From JACMQW01 sp964536965 (lineage in GTDB: Bacteria > Bdellovibrionota > UBA1018): a stretch of 64,000 nucleotides of DNA. The translations under genes and the position numbers were made by a program. Positions within the stretch are counted from its first letter, which is position 1. Every line of letters begins with the position of its first letter. A model generated the notes under the pieces. It saw only the letters and a list, made by a program, of their open reading frames with translations. It did no database searches and was not told the origin of the DNA. The stretch spans positions 15,148 to 79,147 of the forward strand of contig CAZIAL010000012.1 in NCBI GenBank assembly GCA_964536965.1. The letters run 5' to 3'. Below, one piece after another: positions 36,929 to 46,176 of this stretch.

Positions 36929-38398
36929 ATGATGAAGTCGAAGGTGGCCTCCACTCAGAAAAGAGTCGTGGTATTAGGAGCAGGGATCGCCGGACACACG
37001 GCCGCGATGTTTCTGAGGCACAGACTGAAGCGCGAAGCCGAAGTCGTTGTGTTGAGCCCGAAGGACTATTGGAATTGGATTCCGTCGAATATTTGGGTTG
37101 GCGTCGGCATCATGGATCAGAAGGATGTCCGCGTCGATCTTCCATCCGTTTATGAGAAGCTGGGGATCCAGTTCGTTCAAGCGAAAGCGGTCGCCCTGCA
37201 TCCTTCCGGCTCTCGTTCGGACGTGAGGGCTTGGGTTGATTACGAAGGGCAGGCGGGGAGCGGGAAGCTCGAATACGACTATTTGATCAACGCCACGGGA
37301 CCGCTTTTAAATTTCGGCGCCACGCCCGGACTCGGCCCGGATGCGCACACCGTTTCCGTTTGCACGGACGATCACGCGGTCGAGGCGGCAAAGCGGCTCT
37401 TTAATTCGATCGGAGAAATGAAGGAGGGTTTGCGACAGACCTTCCTGGTCGGCATGGGGCACGGTATGTGTACCTGTGAAGGCGCGGCCTTTGAGTACGT
37501 TCTTAATCTGGAGCACGAGCTTCGTCGGCACGGAGTGCGGGATTTAGCGCGAATCATCTTTATCACGAACGAGGCGGAACTCGGAGACTTCGGCGTAGGC
37601 GGGATGTATCTCGAGCATTCCGGATACATGACTCATAGTAAGAATTTCGCGGAATCCCTCTTTCTCGAAAGAAATATCGAGTGGGTTTTGGGCGCTCATG
37701 TGGAGAAGGTGGAGGCTGGCTCCGTTTCCTTTGAGACTCTCAAAGGCGAGAAAGGTTCGATTCCGTTCGATTTCGCGATGCTGTTGCCCCCCTTTCGCGG
37801 CGCAATGATCAAGGCATTCGATCAGGACGGCCTGGATATTACCGCCCAGGTTTTCGCCCCAAGTGGGTTCATGAAGGTGGACGCGAACTATACCCAGAAA
37901 GAATCCCGGGACTGGTCACCTGAAGACTGGCCGAAGAACTACCAAGCGCCCGCCTATAAGAATGTTTTTGCGGTGGGGATCGCTTTCGCACCCCCGCATC
38001 CCATAAGTGAGCCGAGAAAGAGTCCGAATGGAACGGTGATTACGCCGTCTCCGCCTCGTACCGGGATGCCCTCGGCGATCATGGGTCGGGTGGTCGCTGA
38101 AAATATCGCGGACATGATCCAGGGGAAGGCAAACCATCCCGTTCGCGAGGCCTCGATGGCCGAAATGGGCGCGGCCTGTGTGGCTTCGTCCGGCGCGGGC
38201 TTTCTGAATGGGACGGCGGCGTCGATGACGATGTATCCGATCGTTCCTGACTTTACGAAATACCCCGGAGTGGGGCGTGATCCCAAGTTTACCTATGGCG
38301 AGGTTGGACTCGCCGGTCACTGGATCAAAAAGATCCTGCATCACATGTTTATTTATAAGGCCAAGGCACTGCCGGGTTGGACCCGAATTCCAGAATGA
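36929..38398 (+). CDS. Sulfide:quinone oxidoreductase-type flavoprotein
   Basis: 489 residues; start chosen at ATG 36929 (a second ATG follows directly). The FAD-binding Rossmann motif VVVLGAGIAGHTAAMFLRH is at residues 12-30, and DYWNWIPSNIWVGVG fits SQR. The central GHGMCTCEGAAFEYVLNLEHEL contains the cysteine that in SQR forms the sulfur bridge, and ELGDFGVGGM is a typical SQR block. Length is slightly above the usual 430 owing to a C-terminal extension. The enzyme oxidises sulfide to polysulfur and passes electrons to quinone at the inner membrane. Followed by an SqrR/BigR-like regulator gene. Confidence 0.85.
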   Translation: MMKSKVASTQKRVVVLGAGIAGHTAAMFLRHRLKREAEVVVLSPKDYWNWIPSNIWVGVGIMDQKDVRVDLPSVYEKLGIQFVQAKAVALHPSGSRSDVRAWVDYEGQAGSGKLEYDYLINATGPLLNFGATPGLGPDAHTVSVCTDDHAVEAAKRLFNSIGEMKEGLRQTFLVGMGHGMCTCEGAAFEYVLNLEHELRRHGVRDLARIIFITNEAELGDFGVGGMYLEHSGYMTHSKNFAESLFLERNIEWVLGAHVEKVEAGSVSFETLKGEKGSIPFDFAMLLPPFRGAMIKAFDQDGLDITAQVFAPSGFMKVDANYTQKESRDWSPEDWPKNYQAPAYKNVFAVGIAFAPPHPISEPRKSPNGTVITPSPPRTGMPSAIMGRVVAENIADMIQGKANHPVREASMAEMGAACVASSGAGFLNGTAASMTMYPIVPDFTKYPGVGRDPKFTYGEVGLAGHWIKKILHHMFIYKAKALPGWTRIPE

Positions 38399-38543
38399 AA
38401 GAACGGGCGCACTGAATGGACAAATTAGTTGTCGAAGATCACTTCATGGCAGAGATACCCAAATTTGTTTCGCGGCCTACGCGCAGGACGATTTTCATGA
38501 GGACGTTCCTTCCCTTTCAATTTTATCGTTTCATCGTCATCAA

Positions 38544-38553
38544 CATTAAAATG
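38544..38553. promoter_or_regulatory. Possible operator of the ArsR-family regulator
   Basis: CATTAAAATG is a perfect 10-bp palindrome, 38 nt upstream of the regulator start, inside a loose longer dyad (TCATC...GATGA). ArsR-type proteins bind such AT-rich dyads. Low-certainty assignment by position only. Confidence 0.3.
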
Positions 38554-38591
38554 CTGAGGATGATCGCGAAAGGTCATGGGAAAGGAACGCC

Positions 38592-38897
38592 ATGAAGGGT
38601 TTCAACGTAACTAAGAAGCAAGCCGAGGAAGTGAGTCTCATCTTTAAATCATTCTCCCACCCGAGCCGCCTCCGGATGCTTTGCAAGCTGTCGGACGGGC
38701 CTTGCACCGTTCAGGAGTTACAGGACGCGTGCGATTTAGAGCAGGCGCCGACTTCTCAGTTCCTCGCGAGACTTCGTAGAGAGGGACGGGTTATCGGGAA
38801 ACGCGATGGGAACCAAGTCTATTACTCGTTGACCGATTCGCGACTCGTAGAACTGATGAAGACGTTAGGCAGACTCTACTGCAAGCCGAAGGTATAG
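38592..38897 (+). CDS. ArsR-family repressor of the SqrR/BigR/YgaV type
   Basis: 101 residues: winged helix with SFSHPSRLRMLCKLSDGPCTVQEL and SQFLARLRREGRVIGKRDGNQVYYSL. The two cysteines that define the persulfide-sensing SqrR/BigR group have equivalents at C31 (MLCKL) and C97 (LYCKP). Extra Cys are at about 38 and 47. In that group reactive sulfur links the two Cys and releases DNA, inducing sulfide-detoxification genes. Its place between SQR and a TolC/RND pair supports this role. A metal-sensing ArsR function is a less likely alternative. Confidence 0.8.
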   Translation: MKGFNVTKKQAEEVSLIFKSFSHPSRLRMLCKLSDGPCTVQELQDACDLEQAPTSQFLARLRREGRVIGKRDGNQVYYSLTDSRLVELMKTLGRLYCKPKV

Positions 38898-38902
38898 TTT
38901 TT

Positions 38903-40216
38903 ATGTTAAAGGTAATAACTCCATTTCTATGGATAAGTTTTTTTGGTCTCCGCGTGGCAGCCGTGCATGCGGCGGACTTCGAAACGATTTGGAATGCGAT
39001 CGAGGCGCGCTCGCCCGCGATGAAGTCCGAGGCCAGTGAAAAGGAAGCTTCGGAGATTCAGCTTTCTCGATCGAAAGGCCACTGGGTGCCGCGGCTTCTC
39101 ATCAACGCCGGAGTCGTTTCGACGAATGATCCGGGAACCACGCTTTTTTCTACCCTGGGGTCGCGCTCGCTCGAGGCTACCGATTTGAGTCCATCGCTGA
39201 TGAATCATCCCTCTCGCGAGTGGTTTAAAACCGGGAGTGCGGTCGTGGATTGGACGCTCTTCGAAGGCGGGGCGCGGCAGTCAGCGGTAAAAGGTGCTTC
39301 GCTGAGGAGGGAGGGCCAATCCCTATCCATGGCCGCTCGGAAGAATGAAATTTACTCCGAATTAGTCCGGGATTTCGGGAGGTTGACCACTCTGAATGCC
39401 GAGCGAAGCGGCGTCATCGAACTCAAAGAGAAACTCTCGCGACTCGTCGAGCGCTATCGAGTCGGTTCCAAAGACAATCCAGTCGGATATTCGGGCCTTC
39501 TCGGCATGCGGTCCCTGATTAATCGGCTAGAGAGTGTGCTCGCTCAGAATACCGCCGAATCGGACGCTTTGGTCGAATCCATCCGCATTCGGAGCGGTCT
39601 AGACACGGTCGATCGTTCGGCGATGCCGGTGGCCGATCCGGTCGATTTCGCCAAAGATAAATTCAAGAAAAATGCCGCGCGAAACGCCGGTTCTAGTCTT
39701 CGGGTCGAGTCCATGCGACTCATGGCCGCGGCCCAGGCGGAGTTTTCGATGGCGGAACGAGCGAAGTGGCTTCCGCGGGTTGGTCTATTCGCGAGGGAAA
39801 ATCTCGTTTCCGGTCCGCGCGCCACTGGTACTTCGACCGATTATGGCGCTTATCTCCAGTGGGTGATCTTCGATGCCTCGAATTTCGGGGCCTATCGCGA
39901 AGCAAGTCTTCGTTCTTCGGCGGTCGAGTATCGTTCGAGTGAGATGGCGGAAAAGTCCGAGGTCGCACGCCGCGGCCTTCGTTCGTCGCTCCCGATGCTG
40001 GAAGGCAATTTGAATCGAGTGAAAGAGTCGATGGAGATCACCGCCGAACAAGTCGCCGTGACGGAAAAACTCTTTAAGAACGGTTCGGTGAACGCGCTTC
40101 AGCTGGCAGAGGTCCTTTCTCGTCGAGCCGACGTGATTGAAAGTCGTAAGCAAGTGGAATTCGCATTGTTAGACCAACTGACCGAAGCTTTTCTTCAGAA
40201 TGCGAGCTCACCATGA
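38903..40216 (+). CDS. TolC-family outer-membrane efflux protein
   Basis: 437 residues; signal peptide MLKVITPFLWISFFGLRVAAVHA. Two long coiled-coil/beta halves typical of OEP proteins: early ARSPAMKSEASEKEASEIQLSRSKGHWVPRL and WTLFEGGARQSAVKGA, later VTEKLFKNGSVNALQLAEVLSRRADV. It would form the trimeric channel through the outer membrane for the RND pump encoded next; the RND start overlaps its stop (ATGA). It begins 5 nt after the regulator gene, so all are one operon. Confidence 0.9.
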   Translation: MLKVITPFLWISFFGLRVAAVHAADFETIWNAIEARSPAMKSEASEKEASEIQLSRSKGHWVPRLLINAGVVSTNDPGTTLFSTLGSRSLEATDLSPSLMNHPSREWFKTGSAVVDWTLFEGGARQSAVKGASLRREGQSLSMAARKNEIYSELVRDFGRLTTLNAERSGVIELKEKLSRLVERYRVGSKDNPVGYSGLLGMRSLINRLESVLAQNTAESDALVESIRIRSGLDTVDRSAMPVADPVDFAKDKFKKNAARNAGSSLRVESMRLMAAAQAEFSMAERAKWLPRVGLFARENLVSGPRATGTSTDYGAYLQWVIFDASNFGAYREASLRSSAVEYRSSEMAEKSEVARRGLRSSLPMLEGNLNRVKESMEITAEQVAVTEKLFKNGSVNALQLAEVLSRRADVIESRKQVEFALLDQLTEAFLQNASSP

Positions 40217-43200
40217 GTCCTTTAGAAACGAAGCCTGGTCTCGCCGGAAAGTTGGCTAAAGCTTATGTCCATTCGAAGCTGACGCCGGTGATCATCGGCA
40301 CCTCGCTTCTCCTTGGTCTCTTTGCGGTTTTCGTAACGCCCAAAGAAGAGGAACCCCAAATTTCGGTCCCCATGATCGACATCCAAGTCGGCGTTCCGGG
40401 ATTCGAAGCGAAGGAAGTCGAACGGAAGATCGTCGAACCGATCGAGCGCGCGGTTTGGGGCCTCGACGGTGTCGAATATGTATACTCCTCTAGCCGTCCG
40501 AATGGCGCGCTGGTGACCGTTCGATTCAAGGTGGGGGAGCCGATCGAGCCGAGTCTCGTTAAGGTGCACCATAAACTGATGACGGTTCGGTCCGAGATGC
40601 CCAAAGAGGCGATGGACCCCGTGGTGAAGTCCTATTCGATCGACGACGTCCCATTTCTCACGCTTACGTTCAGCTCGAGTGAGATGGATGATTACGAGCT
40701 TCGCCGAATCGTCGCTCCGCTCGCCCGGGAGCTTTCGAGTACCCCCGACCTAAGTCGGGTCGAAGTGCTTGGCGGGCTTAAACGCGCAGTCAGGGTGATC
40801 GCGGATCCCGCGAAACTCCAGAGCCGAGGAATTTCCATCCTCACGTTGGCCGATGCGCTTCGGAAAAACGATAGCCTCCTGCCGGGCCAGAAAACCTGGG
40901 GCGAGGGCCAAGTCTATGACGTCGAGGTAGGGGGAAGGCTTGTATCGGCGGAAGACGTGAAGCGGATCGCCGTGGGACAGCGGGGAGGAACGATCGTCCG
41001 TGTATCCGACGTTGCCCAGGTCATCGACGGTCCCGAGGAGCGGGTTCGGGGCTCATTACTTATTTCTCGCGAGGGCGGAATCCGGACCGAGCGAGCCGTT
41101 TCGATTGTTTTCGCGAAGCGCAAGGGTACGAACGTCGTCGAGCTCGCGAAGCGCATCTTAAAACATGCCGCGACTTTCGGTACCAAGCTTCCGAAGTCGG
41201 TTCATTTCTCGGTCACCCGGGATTACGGTTCGACCGCCGAAGCGAAGTCGAACGAACTCATCGAACATCTTTTAATCGCCACGCTCTCCGTTTCGGTGCT
41301 GATTGCGCTTTTCATGGGAATTCGAGCGGCGTTCGTCGTCGCGATCGCCATTCCGGTGACCTTGGCGCTTACGCTCGCGATCTATTACTTTCTGGGCTAC
41401 ACGCTGAATCGGGTCACTCTTTTCGCGCTCATTTTCTCGATTGGTATCCTCGTCGACGATGCGATCGTCGTCGTCGAGAACATCGAGCGACACCTCCACC
41501 TCGACCGCAAGAAAGGAATCGTGAAGGCGACGCTTGAAGCGGTCGCCGAAGTTGGAAATCCGACGATTCTCGCGACCTTTACCGTGATCGCGTCGATCCT
41601 TCCCATGGCGTTCGTACGCGGGCTGATGGGGCCCTATATGAAGCCCATCCCGGTCGGGGCGAGTCTCGCGATGATGGTTTCGCTCTTCGTCGCGTTCATC
41701 GTTACGCCATGGGCGGCAGTCCGCATCATGAAAGCGAGCGTCGATACCGGCGCCCATACTGGGCATGCTGATCAGGAATCGAAACTCGATAAACTCTATC
41801 GAAGAATCATGCACTGGCTGCTGGAGAAGAAGACCCACGCGTTCCAGTTCGGCGCGGTGACCGCCGGGCTCCTCCTCGTCGCCATGTCGCTCGTCTATTT
41901 TGAAGTCGTGAAAGTGAAGATGCTTCCTTTCGACAATAAGAACGAGTTCCAAGTCCTGGTCGACTTTCCCGCCACGACCCCTCTCGCTCAGAGCCTGAAG
42001 GCTGGGGAAGAACTCGCGAAAAGACTTCTCGAGGCGCCCGAAGTCGAAAAGGTTCAGATTTTTGCGGGTGAGGCCGCTCCTTTCTCTTTCTCAGGAATGG
42101 TGAAGCATACCTTTCTCCGTGGAAGCGATGAGCAAATTGATCTCCAGGTGCTCCTCAAGGATAAAGACGAACGGAAACGCGAATCGCACGCAATTATCGA
42201 GGCCATTCGCCCTTGGGTGATCGAATTCGGGAAAAAACACGAGGCGATCACGTAGGTCCTGGAGATCCCTCCTGGCCCTCCCGTTCTCTCTACGGTTCTG
42301 GCGGAAATCTATGGTCCCGACGAGGCGACCCGGAAAAAAGTCGCCAAGGAGGTTTACGCCGCATTTCAGTCCGTACCGAGTGTCGTCGACCTCGATACGA
42401 CGCTACGGCTCGGACGACCACGCAAACTTTACGGTTTCGACTACTCGACGGGAGGAGTGCTCGGTGTGAATGCATCGAGCGTCGCGATGGCGGGTGCCTT
42501 GAGCTTTAGCGAGTCCAAGATCACGTCCCTCCAGGACGTTACCTCTCCGGAAGAAGTCGGCGTCGTGCTATCGCTTTCGAGTTCCGCACGCGGTTCGGAG
42601 ACGCCGTTTTATGGGCAATCGCTTCCTTCTTTTGAGTCGGGGACAGCTTCGCTCTCTCGGACGTTGAGAGCCCCGACCTTGCTGGAAAACGAAACGCTTT
42701 ATCGTAAAAATTTGAAGCCGGTTTCCTATGTGATGAGCGAACTCTACGGTGCCGAGGAAGCGCCGGTTTATGGTTTGGGGAAAATCCAACCGAAGATCCC
42801 TTACCATCAGCAGACGGCGGACGTTCCCTGGGATACGGAAAGGCCGACCATTAAATGGGATGGCGAGTGGTTCATCACCTACGAAGTATTCCGGGACCTC
42901 GGCGGCGCGTTCGGGATCGTGATGATCCTGATCTATATTCTCGTCCTCGGCTGGTTTCGGAGCTTCGCGCTCCCGCTGATCATCATGGCGCCGATCCCGA
43001 TTAGCCTGATCGGGATTATCCCCGGCCATGCACTAGCGGGATTCTACTTCGGAGCACCGTCGATGATCGGATTCATCGCCGGGGCGGGGATCATCGTTCG
43101 GAATTCGATTATTCTGGTCGATTTCATCGAACACCAACTCGTCCATGGCATCCCGCTCCAGGAAGCGATCGTGAGCGCGGGAGTGATTCGCTTTCGTCCG

Positions 43201-43410
43201 ATGCTCCTCACGGCGGCGGCGGTCGTCGTCGGGAGTTCGGTGATGCTGATGGATCCGATTTTTCAGGGGCTCGCCATTAGCCTCATTTTCGGGGAAATAG
43301 CCGCGACGCTTATTTCCCGGTTTGCGGTTCCGATGCTCTATTATTGGTTCGTCGGGAAGTCCCGTATTCGCGAACTCCAATGCGTGGCCAGAGGAGAACA
43401 ATCACAATGA
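40213..43410 (+). pseudogene. RND efflux pump permease interrupted by one in-frame TAG
   Basis: One continuous frame of 1065 codons except for a TAG at 42253-42255 (codon 681). The first part has the N-terminal helix, porter domain and six helices with GILVDDAIVVVENIERH. The second continues directly as VLEIPPGPPVLSTVLAEIYG (family: K-x-x-E-PPGPPV) and ends in GSSVMLMDPIFQGLAISLIFGEIAATL and VPMLYY. So a full-length RND protein is encoded on both sides of the stop, with no frameshift. A point mutation (for example AAG to TAG), a sequencing error or stop readthrough could explain it. No membrane-fusion protein gene is nearby although TolC is adjacent. Substrate unknown. Confidence 0.88.
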
Positions 43411-43420
43411 AGGAGAAATT

Positions 43421-43612
43421 ATGACTAAGAATATTCACAATGTAGAGCGCATCGTCCGGGTCGTCGTCGGCTTAGGTCTGACGAGCATGGCTTTCATCGG
43501 TCCTGCGAATCCCTGGTTCTTCCTCGGTTTGATTCCCGTAGCGACGGGGCTTTTGGGGTGGTGCCCACCTTATGCGATGCTCGGGATCAGTACTTGCCCG
43601 CGAAAGGCATAG
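43421..43612 (+). CDS. DUF2892 (YgaP-like) small membrane protein
   Basis: 63 residues from ATG 43421 after an AAGGAG site. NIHNVERIVRVVVGLGLTSMAF is followed by a second helix and GWCPPYAMLGISTC. This is the complete DUF2892 pattern (N-er--R---G--l and G-CP-y--lGi-tc). In E. coli the same domain anchors the rhodanese YgaP, and it often appears in sulfur-detoxification operons. It follows the RND gene by 10 nt. Confidence 0.92.
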   Translation: MTKNIHNVERIVRVVVGLGLTSMAFIGPANPWFFLGLIPVATGLLGWCPPYAMLGISTCPRKA

Positions 43613-43621
43613 GCACTGGGG

Positions 43622-44236
43622 ATGGCGAGCAACGAAGTGAATCCCTGGGACACTCGCTACGATAGCGAGGAATACTATTACGGGACCGAGCCGAATGATT
43701 TTCTTCGGCAAAGTGTCGACTCGATTCCGGCCGGGGGTGCGGTTCTCTGCCTTGCGGAGGGCGAGGGGAGAAACGCCGTCTTTCTGGCGTCCAAGGGCTA
43801 TTCCGTTACCGCGGTCGATGGTTCTTCCGTCGGACTTGATAAGCTAAAGCGTCTCGCGAAAGAGCGTGGGGTGAGCGTCGAGACCCAGGTCGTCGATCTG
43901 GGTGACTTCGAGATCAAGCCGAAAACTTGGGATGCGATTATAGCCATCTGGTGCCACGTTCCACCCGGATTGCGGAAGTCGATTCATCGCGCCTCGGTGA
44001 TGGGACTAAAACCTCATGGGGTCTTTATCCACGAGTCGTATCACCCCCGCCAACTTCACTATAAGACGGGAGGTCCGCCCACGGCGGATCTCCTGCTAAC
44101 CGCGGACGTATTGGCGAGCGAACTCGATGGCCTCCGTTTCGAATATCTGAAGGAGATCGATCGTGAAGTGCACGAAGGCAAGGGGCATAACGGAATGAGC
44201 GCGGTCGTACAGGCAATTGCGAGGAAGTCCGATTGA
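43622..44236 (+). CDS. Class I SAM-dependent methyltransferase (TehB/thiol-methyltransferase-like)
   Basis: 204 residues. PWDTRYDSEEYYYGTEPNDFL at the N-terminus and motif I GAVLCLAEGEGRNAVFLASKGYSVTAVDGS fit the TehB/thiopurine S-methyltransferase-like group. KTWDAIIAIWCHVPPGLRKSIHRASVMGLKPHGVFI is motif IV and beyond. Members methylate tellurite, thiols or other small anions. In this operon, methylation of a sulfur compound is a reasonable guess. It overlaps trxC by 4 nt. Confidence 0.8.
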   Translation: MASNEVNPWDTRYDSEEYYYGTEPNDFLRQSVDSIPAGGAVLCLAEGEGRNAVFLASKGYSVTAVDGSSVGLDKLKRLAKERGVSVETQVVDLGDFEIKPKTWDAIIAIWCHVPPGLRKSIHRASVMGLKPHGVFIHESYHPRQLHYKTGGPPTADLLLTADVLASELDGLRFEYLKEIDREVHEGKGHNGMSAVVQAIARKSD

Positions 44237-44667
44237 ATACCTTAGTGATTTGTCCGAAATGCGAAAAGATGAACCGAGTCGCGTTGGCGGCCGCTTCGAA
44301 GTCAGTACCGATCTGTGGAAATTGTAAGACTAACCTCCCGCTTCGCGACGCGGTCCAGGATATCAGTGGCTCGGCGCTGACGAAGCTCATGAGTCTGGCG
44401 GACCGTCCCTTGGTGGTCGATTTCTGGGCGGAGTGGTGCGGTCCCTGTAAAGCTTTCGCACCGACGTTTAAGTCGGCGGCACAGACCCTCGGGAGCCAGA
44501 TTATTTTCGCGAAATTAAATACCGAGAGCTTTCCCGATGCGGCTCAGCGGTTTCAAATTCGCGGAATTCCGACGTTAATCGTCTTCAAAAATGGCGTCGA
44601 AGTGGATCGCCAGTCCGGGGCGATGCCGCTACCGATGTTTTTGGAATACTTAAACCGCTGGAAGTGA
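44233..44667 (+). CDS. trxC: Thioredoxin 2 with N-terminal zinc finger
   Basis: 144 residues starting at TTG 44233, overlapping the methyltransferase stop (TTGA). A zinc ribbon in residues 7-32 (CPKCEK...CGNCK) precedes a complete thioredoxin domain with active site AEWCGPCKAF and cis-proline block IRGIPTLIVFKNG. TrxC reduces disulfides and persulfides under oxidative stress. It is the last gene of the operon and is followed by a terminator. Confidence 0.93.
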   Translation: MNTLVICPKCEKMNRVALAAASKSVPICGNCKTNLPLRDAVQDISGSALTKLMSLADRPLVVDFWAEWCGPCKAFAPTFKSAAQTLGSQIIFAKLNTESFPDAAQRFQIRGIPTLIVFKNGVEVDRQSGAMPLPMFLEYLNRWK

Positions 44668-44844
44668 GCGAGTTCCTTGGTTTCCGCAAAGAGTCCGGGG
44701 GGCGGACGCACCCCGCGAAAGGATGCTGAGACATGACTTTCGGCCAGGTTGCGCGGACCCGATCTCGCTGTTCGTGCCCCCTCGCGCTCCTCGCATCCGG
44801 TTCTCGTCGTTCAAGTCCCCTGGGTCTCCGCAATCTAGAATTGA

Positions 44845-44880
44845 AAAAGCCGGATCCTCTTGCGAGGACCCGGCTTTTCC
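44845..44880. terminator. Intrinsic terminator downstream of trxC
   Basis: AAAAGCCGG (44845-44853) pairs with CCGGCTTTT (44870-44878), with an inner CCTC-ttgc-GAGG stem. The T-run at the end suits plus-strand transcripts; the A-run at the start suits minus-strand ones. Confidence 0.85.
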
Positions 44881-44885
44881 AAATC

Positions 44886-44954
44886 TAAATGGGGTGACTG
44901 ATCCCTACACAGTACTTTCGCCTAGTTAGAGGCGGGTTGAGGAAATCGTAGGAT
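44886..44954. repeat. About 70-bp dispersed repeat, copy 1
   Basis: Begins TAAATGGGGTGACTGAT and shares most positions with copy 2 (49437-49505), including an identical stretch TTTCGCCTAGTTAGAGGCG. A CGCCT-agttag-AGGCG hairpin lies inside. Both copies directly follow a hairpin structure and precede accessory genes. Confidence 0.85.
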
Positions 44955-45044
44955 AAACAGACGGTTCATGCAAGGCGCACAGCGCTTTTTCTCCAATATG
45001 GGATTGGAATTTCCCGATCGCTCTCGGGTAAAATGTAAGGCGAG

Positions 45045-45605
45045 ATGATCTTCTTTACCTCCGACCATCATTTTTCGCACCGGAACATCATTCAGTATTG
45101 TTCCCGCCCGTTTCAGTCGATCGAGGAGATGGATGCGGAGATGATCCGTCGCTGGAACGAGGTCGTAGGACCGAACGATACGGTTTACTATCTGGGGGAT
45201 TTCGCGCTTTCGCTCGAACCAGTGGAACGAGTCGCACCGGCGCTGAACGGTGATAAAATCCTGATCATGGGCAATCATGATCTCTGTCATCCGCTGAACA
45301 AGAAAAAGGCGGAGATGGGGAGAGATGGGTACCTTCGCTCCGGGTTTCGGGAGCTTTTGACCGAGGCTTCGCTTTCGATCGCGGGGCAGGATGTGCTGCT
45401 TCATCATTTTCCTTACGGAAAGGTCGAGGATCAGTATGGCGGCAAATATAACCAGCTCCGTCCGCGGGATGAGGGGCGCTGGCTCCTGTGTGGGCACATC
45501 CATGAAAAATGGAAAACTCAGGGAAAAATGATCAATGTCGGCGTGGACGTTTGGGACTTTCGGCCGGTGAGTTGTGCAGAAGTCGAAAAGATCATGCAGC
45601 GTTAA
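45045..45605 (+). CDS. Metallophosphoesterase-family phosphohydrolase
   Basis: 186 residues. The calcineurin-like metal motifs are complete: FFTSDHHFSHRNII (D-x-H), DTVYYLGDFAL (GD), ILIMGNHDLCH (GNHD), VLLHHFPYG and WLLCGHIHEKW (GH-x-H). The short form with HFSHRNII is typical of phage- or plasmid-associated phosphoesterases acting on small phosphoesters. No partner is obvious; it precedes a convergent gene of unknown function. Confidence 0.92.
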   Translation: MIFFTSDHHFSHRNIIQYCSRPFQSIEEMDAEMIRRWNEVVGPNDTVYYLGDFALSLEPVERVAPALNGDKILIMGNHDLCHPLNKKKAEMGRDGYLRSGFRELLTEASLSIAGQDVLLHHFPYGKVEDQYGGKYNQLRPRDEGRWLLCGHIHEKWKTQGKMINVGVDVWDFRPVSCAEVEKIMQR

Positions 45606-45624
45606 AAGGTCGAATCCGTTCCGG

Positions 45625-46167
45625 TCAAGAGTTCGCTGGCCGCGACCAGACGAGCTTCAGACCGGGTTCCCGCGAAGCCGTCTCGAGCCATTTGTGAAAA
45701 CGCGTGAGTGGATATTCATACCCGCCGGGACGGTTGCCGCCGACCAAGTACTTGAGGAGGTAGGAATTGATTGATCCGGTGTCGCGATCGGTGAAGTCGT
45801 AGTAGCTCAGGTCCATGACGAGCTTATTCATCATGCCCGTGATCGAGCGGTCGGTGTTCTTCCGGTATTCGACGCCGGCGGAGAGGGTGGGGCCGAGAGT
45901 CTCCCGGACGTCTTCCCAGCCTAAATTTACGAAATAGTCTGGCAGGAACTCGCGAAAGCGATCGACGAGCGTTCCGTAGGGGGCGGCGTCCATCACTATC
46001 GAGAGCGTCGTCTCGGGGTTCATGAAAAGGACGACCTGCCAGGTGCCGAGACGGAAGTCCCGAGCGCACCATTTTGCCATGGGGTGGTCGGTCGGATTTT
46101 CTGGGATATTCTCCACGGGGGCTTTCAGGCGTCGAGTAAGGGCGAGAGATGGAGAGATGATAAGCAT
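45625..46167 (-). CDS. Unrecognised 180-residue protein, paralogue A (DUF6933-like?)
   Basis: 180 residues, soluble, no signal peptide. Centre HPMAKWCARDFRLGTWQVVLFMNPETTLSIVMDAAPYG; C-terminal half LVMDLSYYDFTDRDTGSINSYLLKYLVGG. The pattern of a W plus a short hydrophobic strand (QVVLFMNPETTLSIV) recalls DUF6933, a family from mobile elements, but the match is tentative. A near-identical paralogue (roughly 80% of residues) is at 62533-63075 in the same orientation. Sits between a phosphoesterase and an HNH gene in the accessory island. Confidence 0.7.
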   Translation of the reverse strand: MLIISPSLALTRRLKAPVENIPENPTDHPMAKWCARDFRLGTWQVVLFMNPETTLSIVMDAAPYGTLVDRFREFLPDYFVNLGWEDVRETLGPTLSAGVEYRKNTDRSITGMMNKLVMDLSYYDFTDRDTGSINSYLLKYLVGGNRPGGYEYPLTRFHKWLETASREPGLKLVWSRPANS

Positions 46168-46176
46168 TGTGGAATC

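Larger units (their letters stand above)
44668..45044. other. Intergenic region with terminator and repeat copy
   Basis: No supported gene. It holds a terminator hairpin (44845-44878) and the first copy of the about 70-bp repeat (44886-44954). It marks the border between the sulfur operon and the accessory island. Confidence 0.6.

Noticed and set aside
44886..44954. Repeat considered as a tRNA 3' end (TGGGGTG acceptor-like)
   Set aside because: No T-loop (GTTCRA) or matching 5' acceptor strand follows; the resemblance is limited to about a dozen bases.
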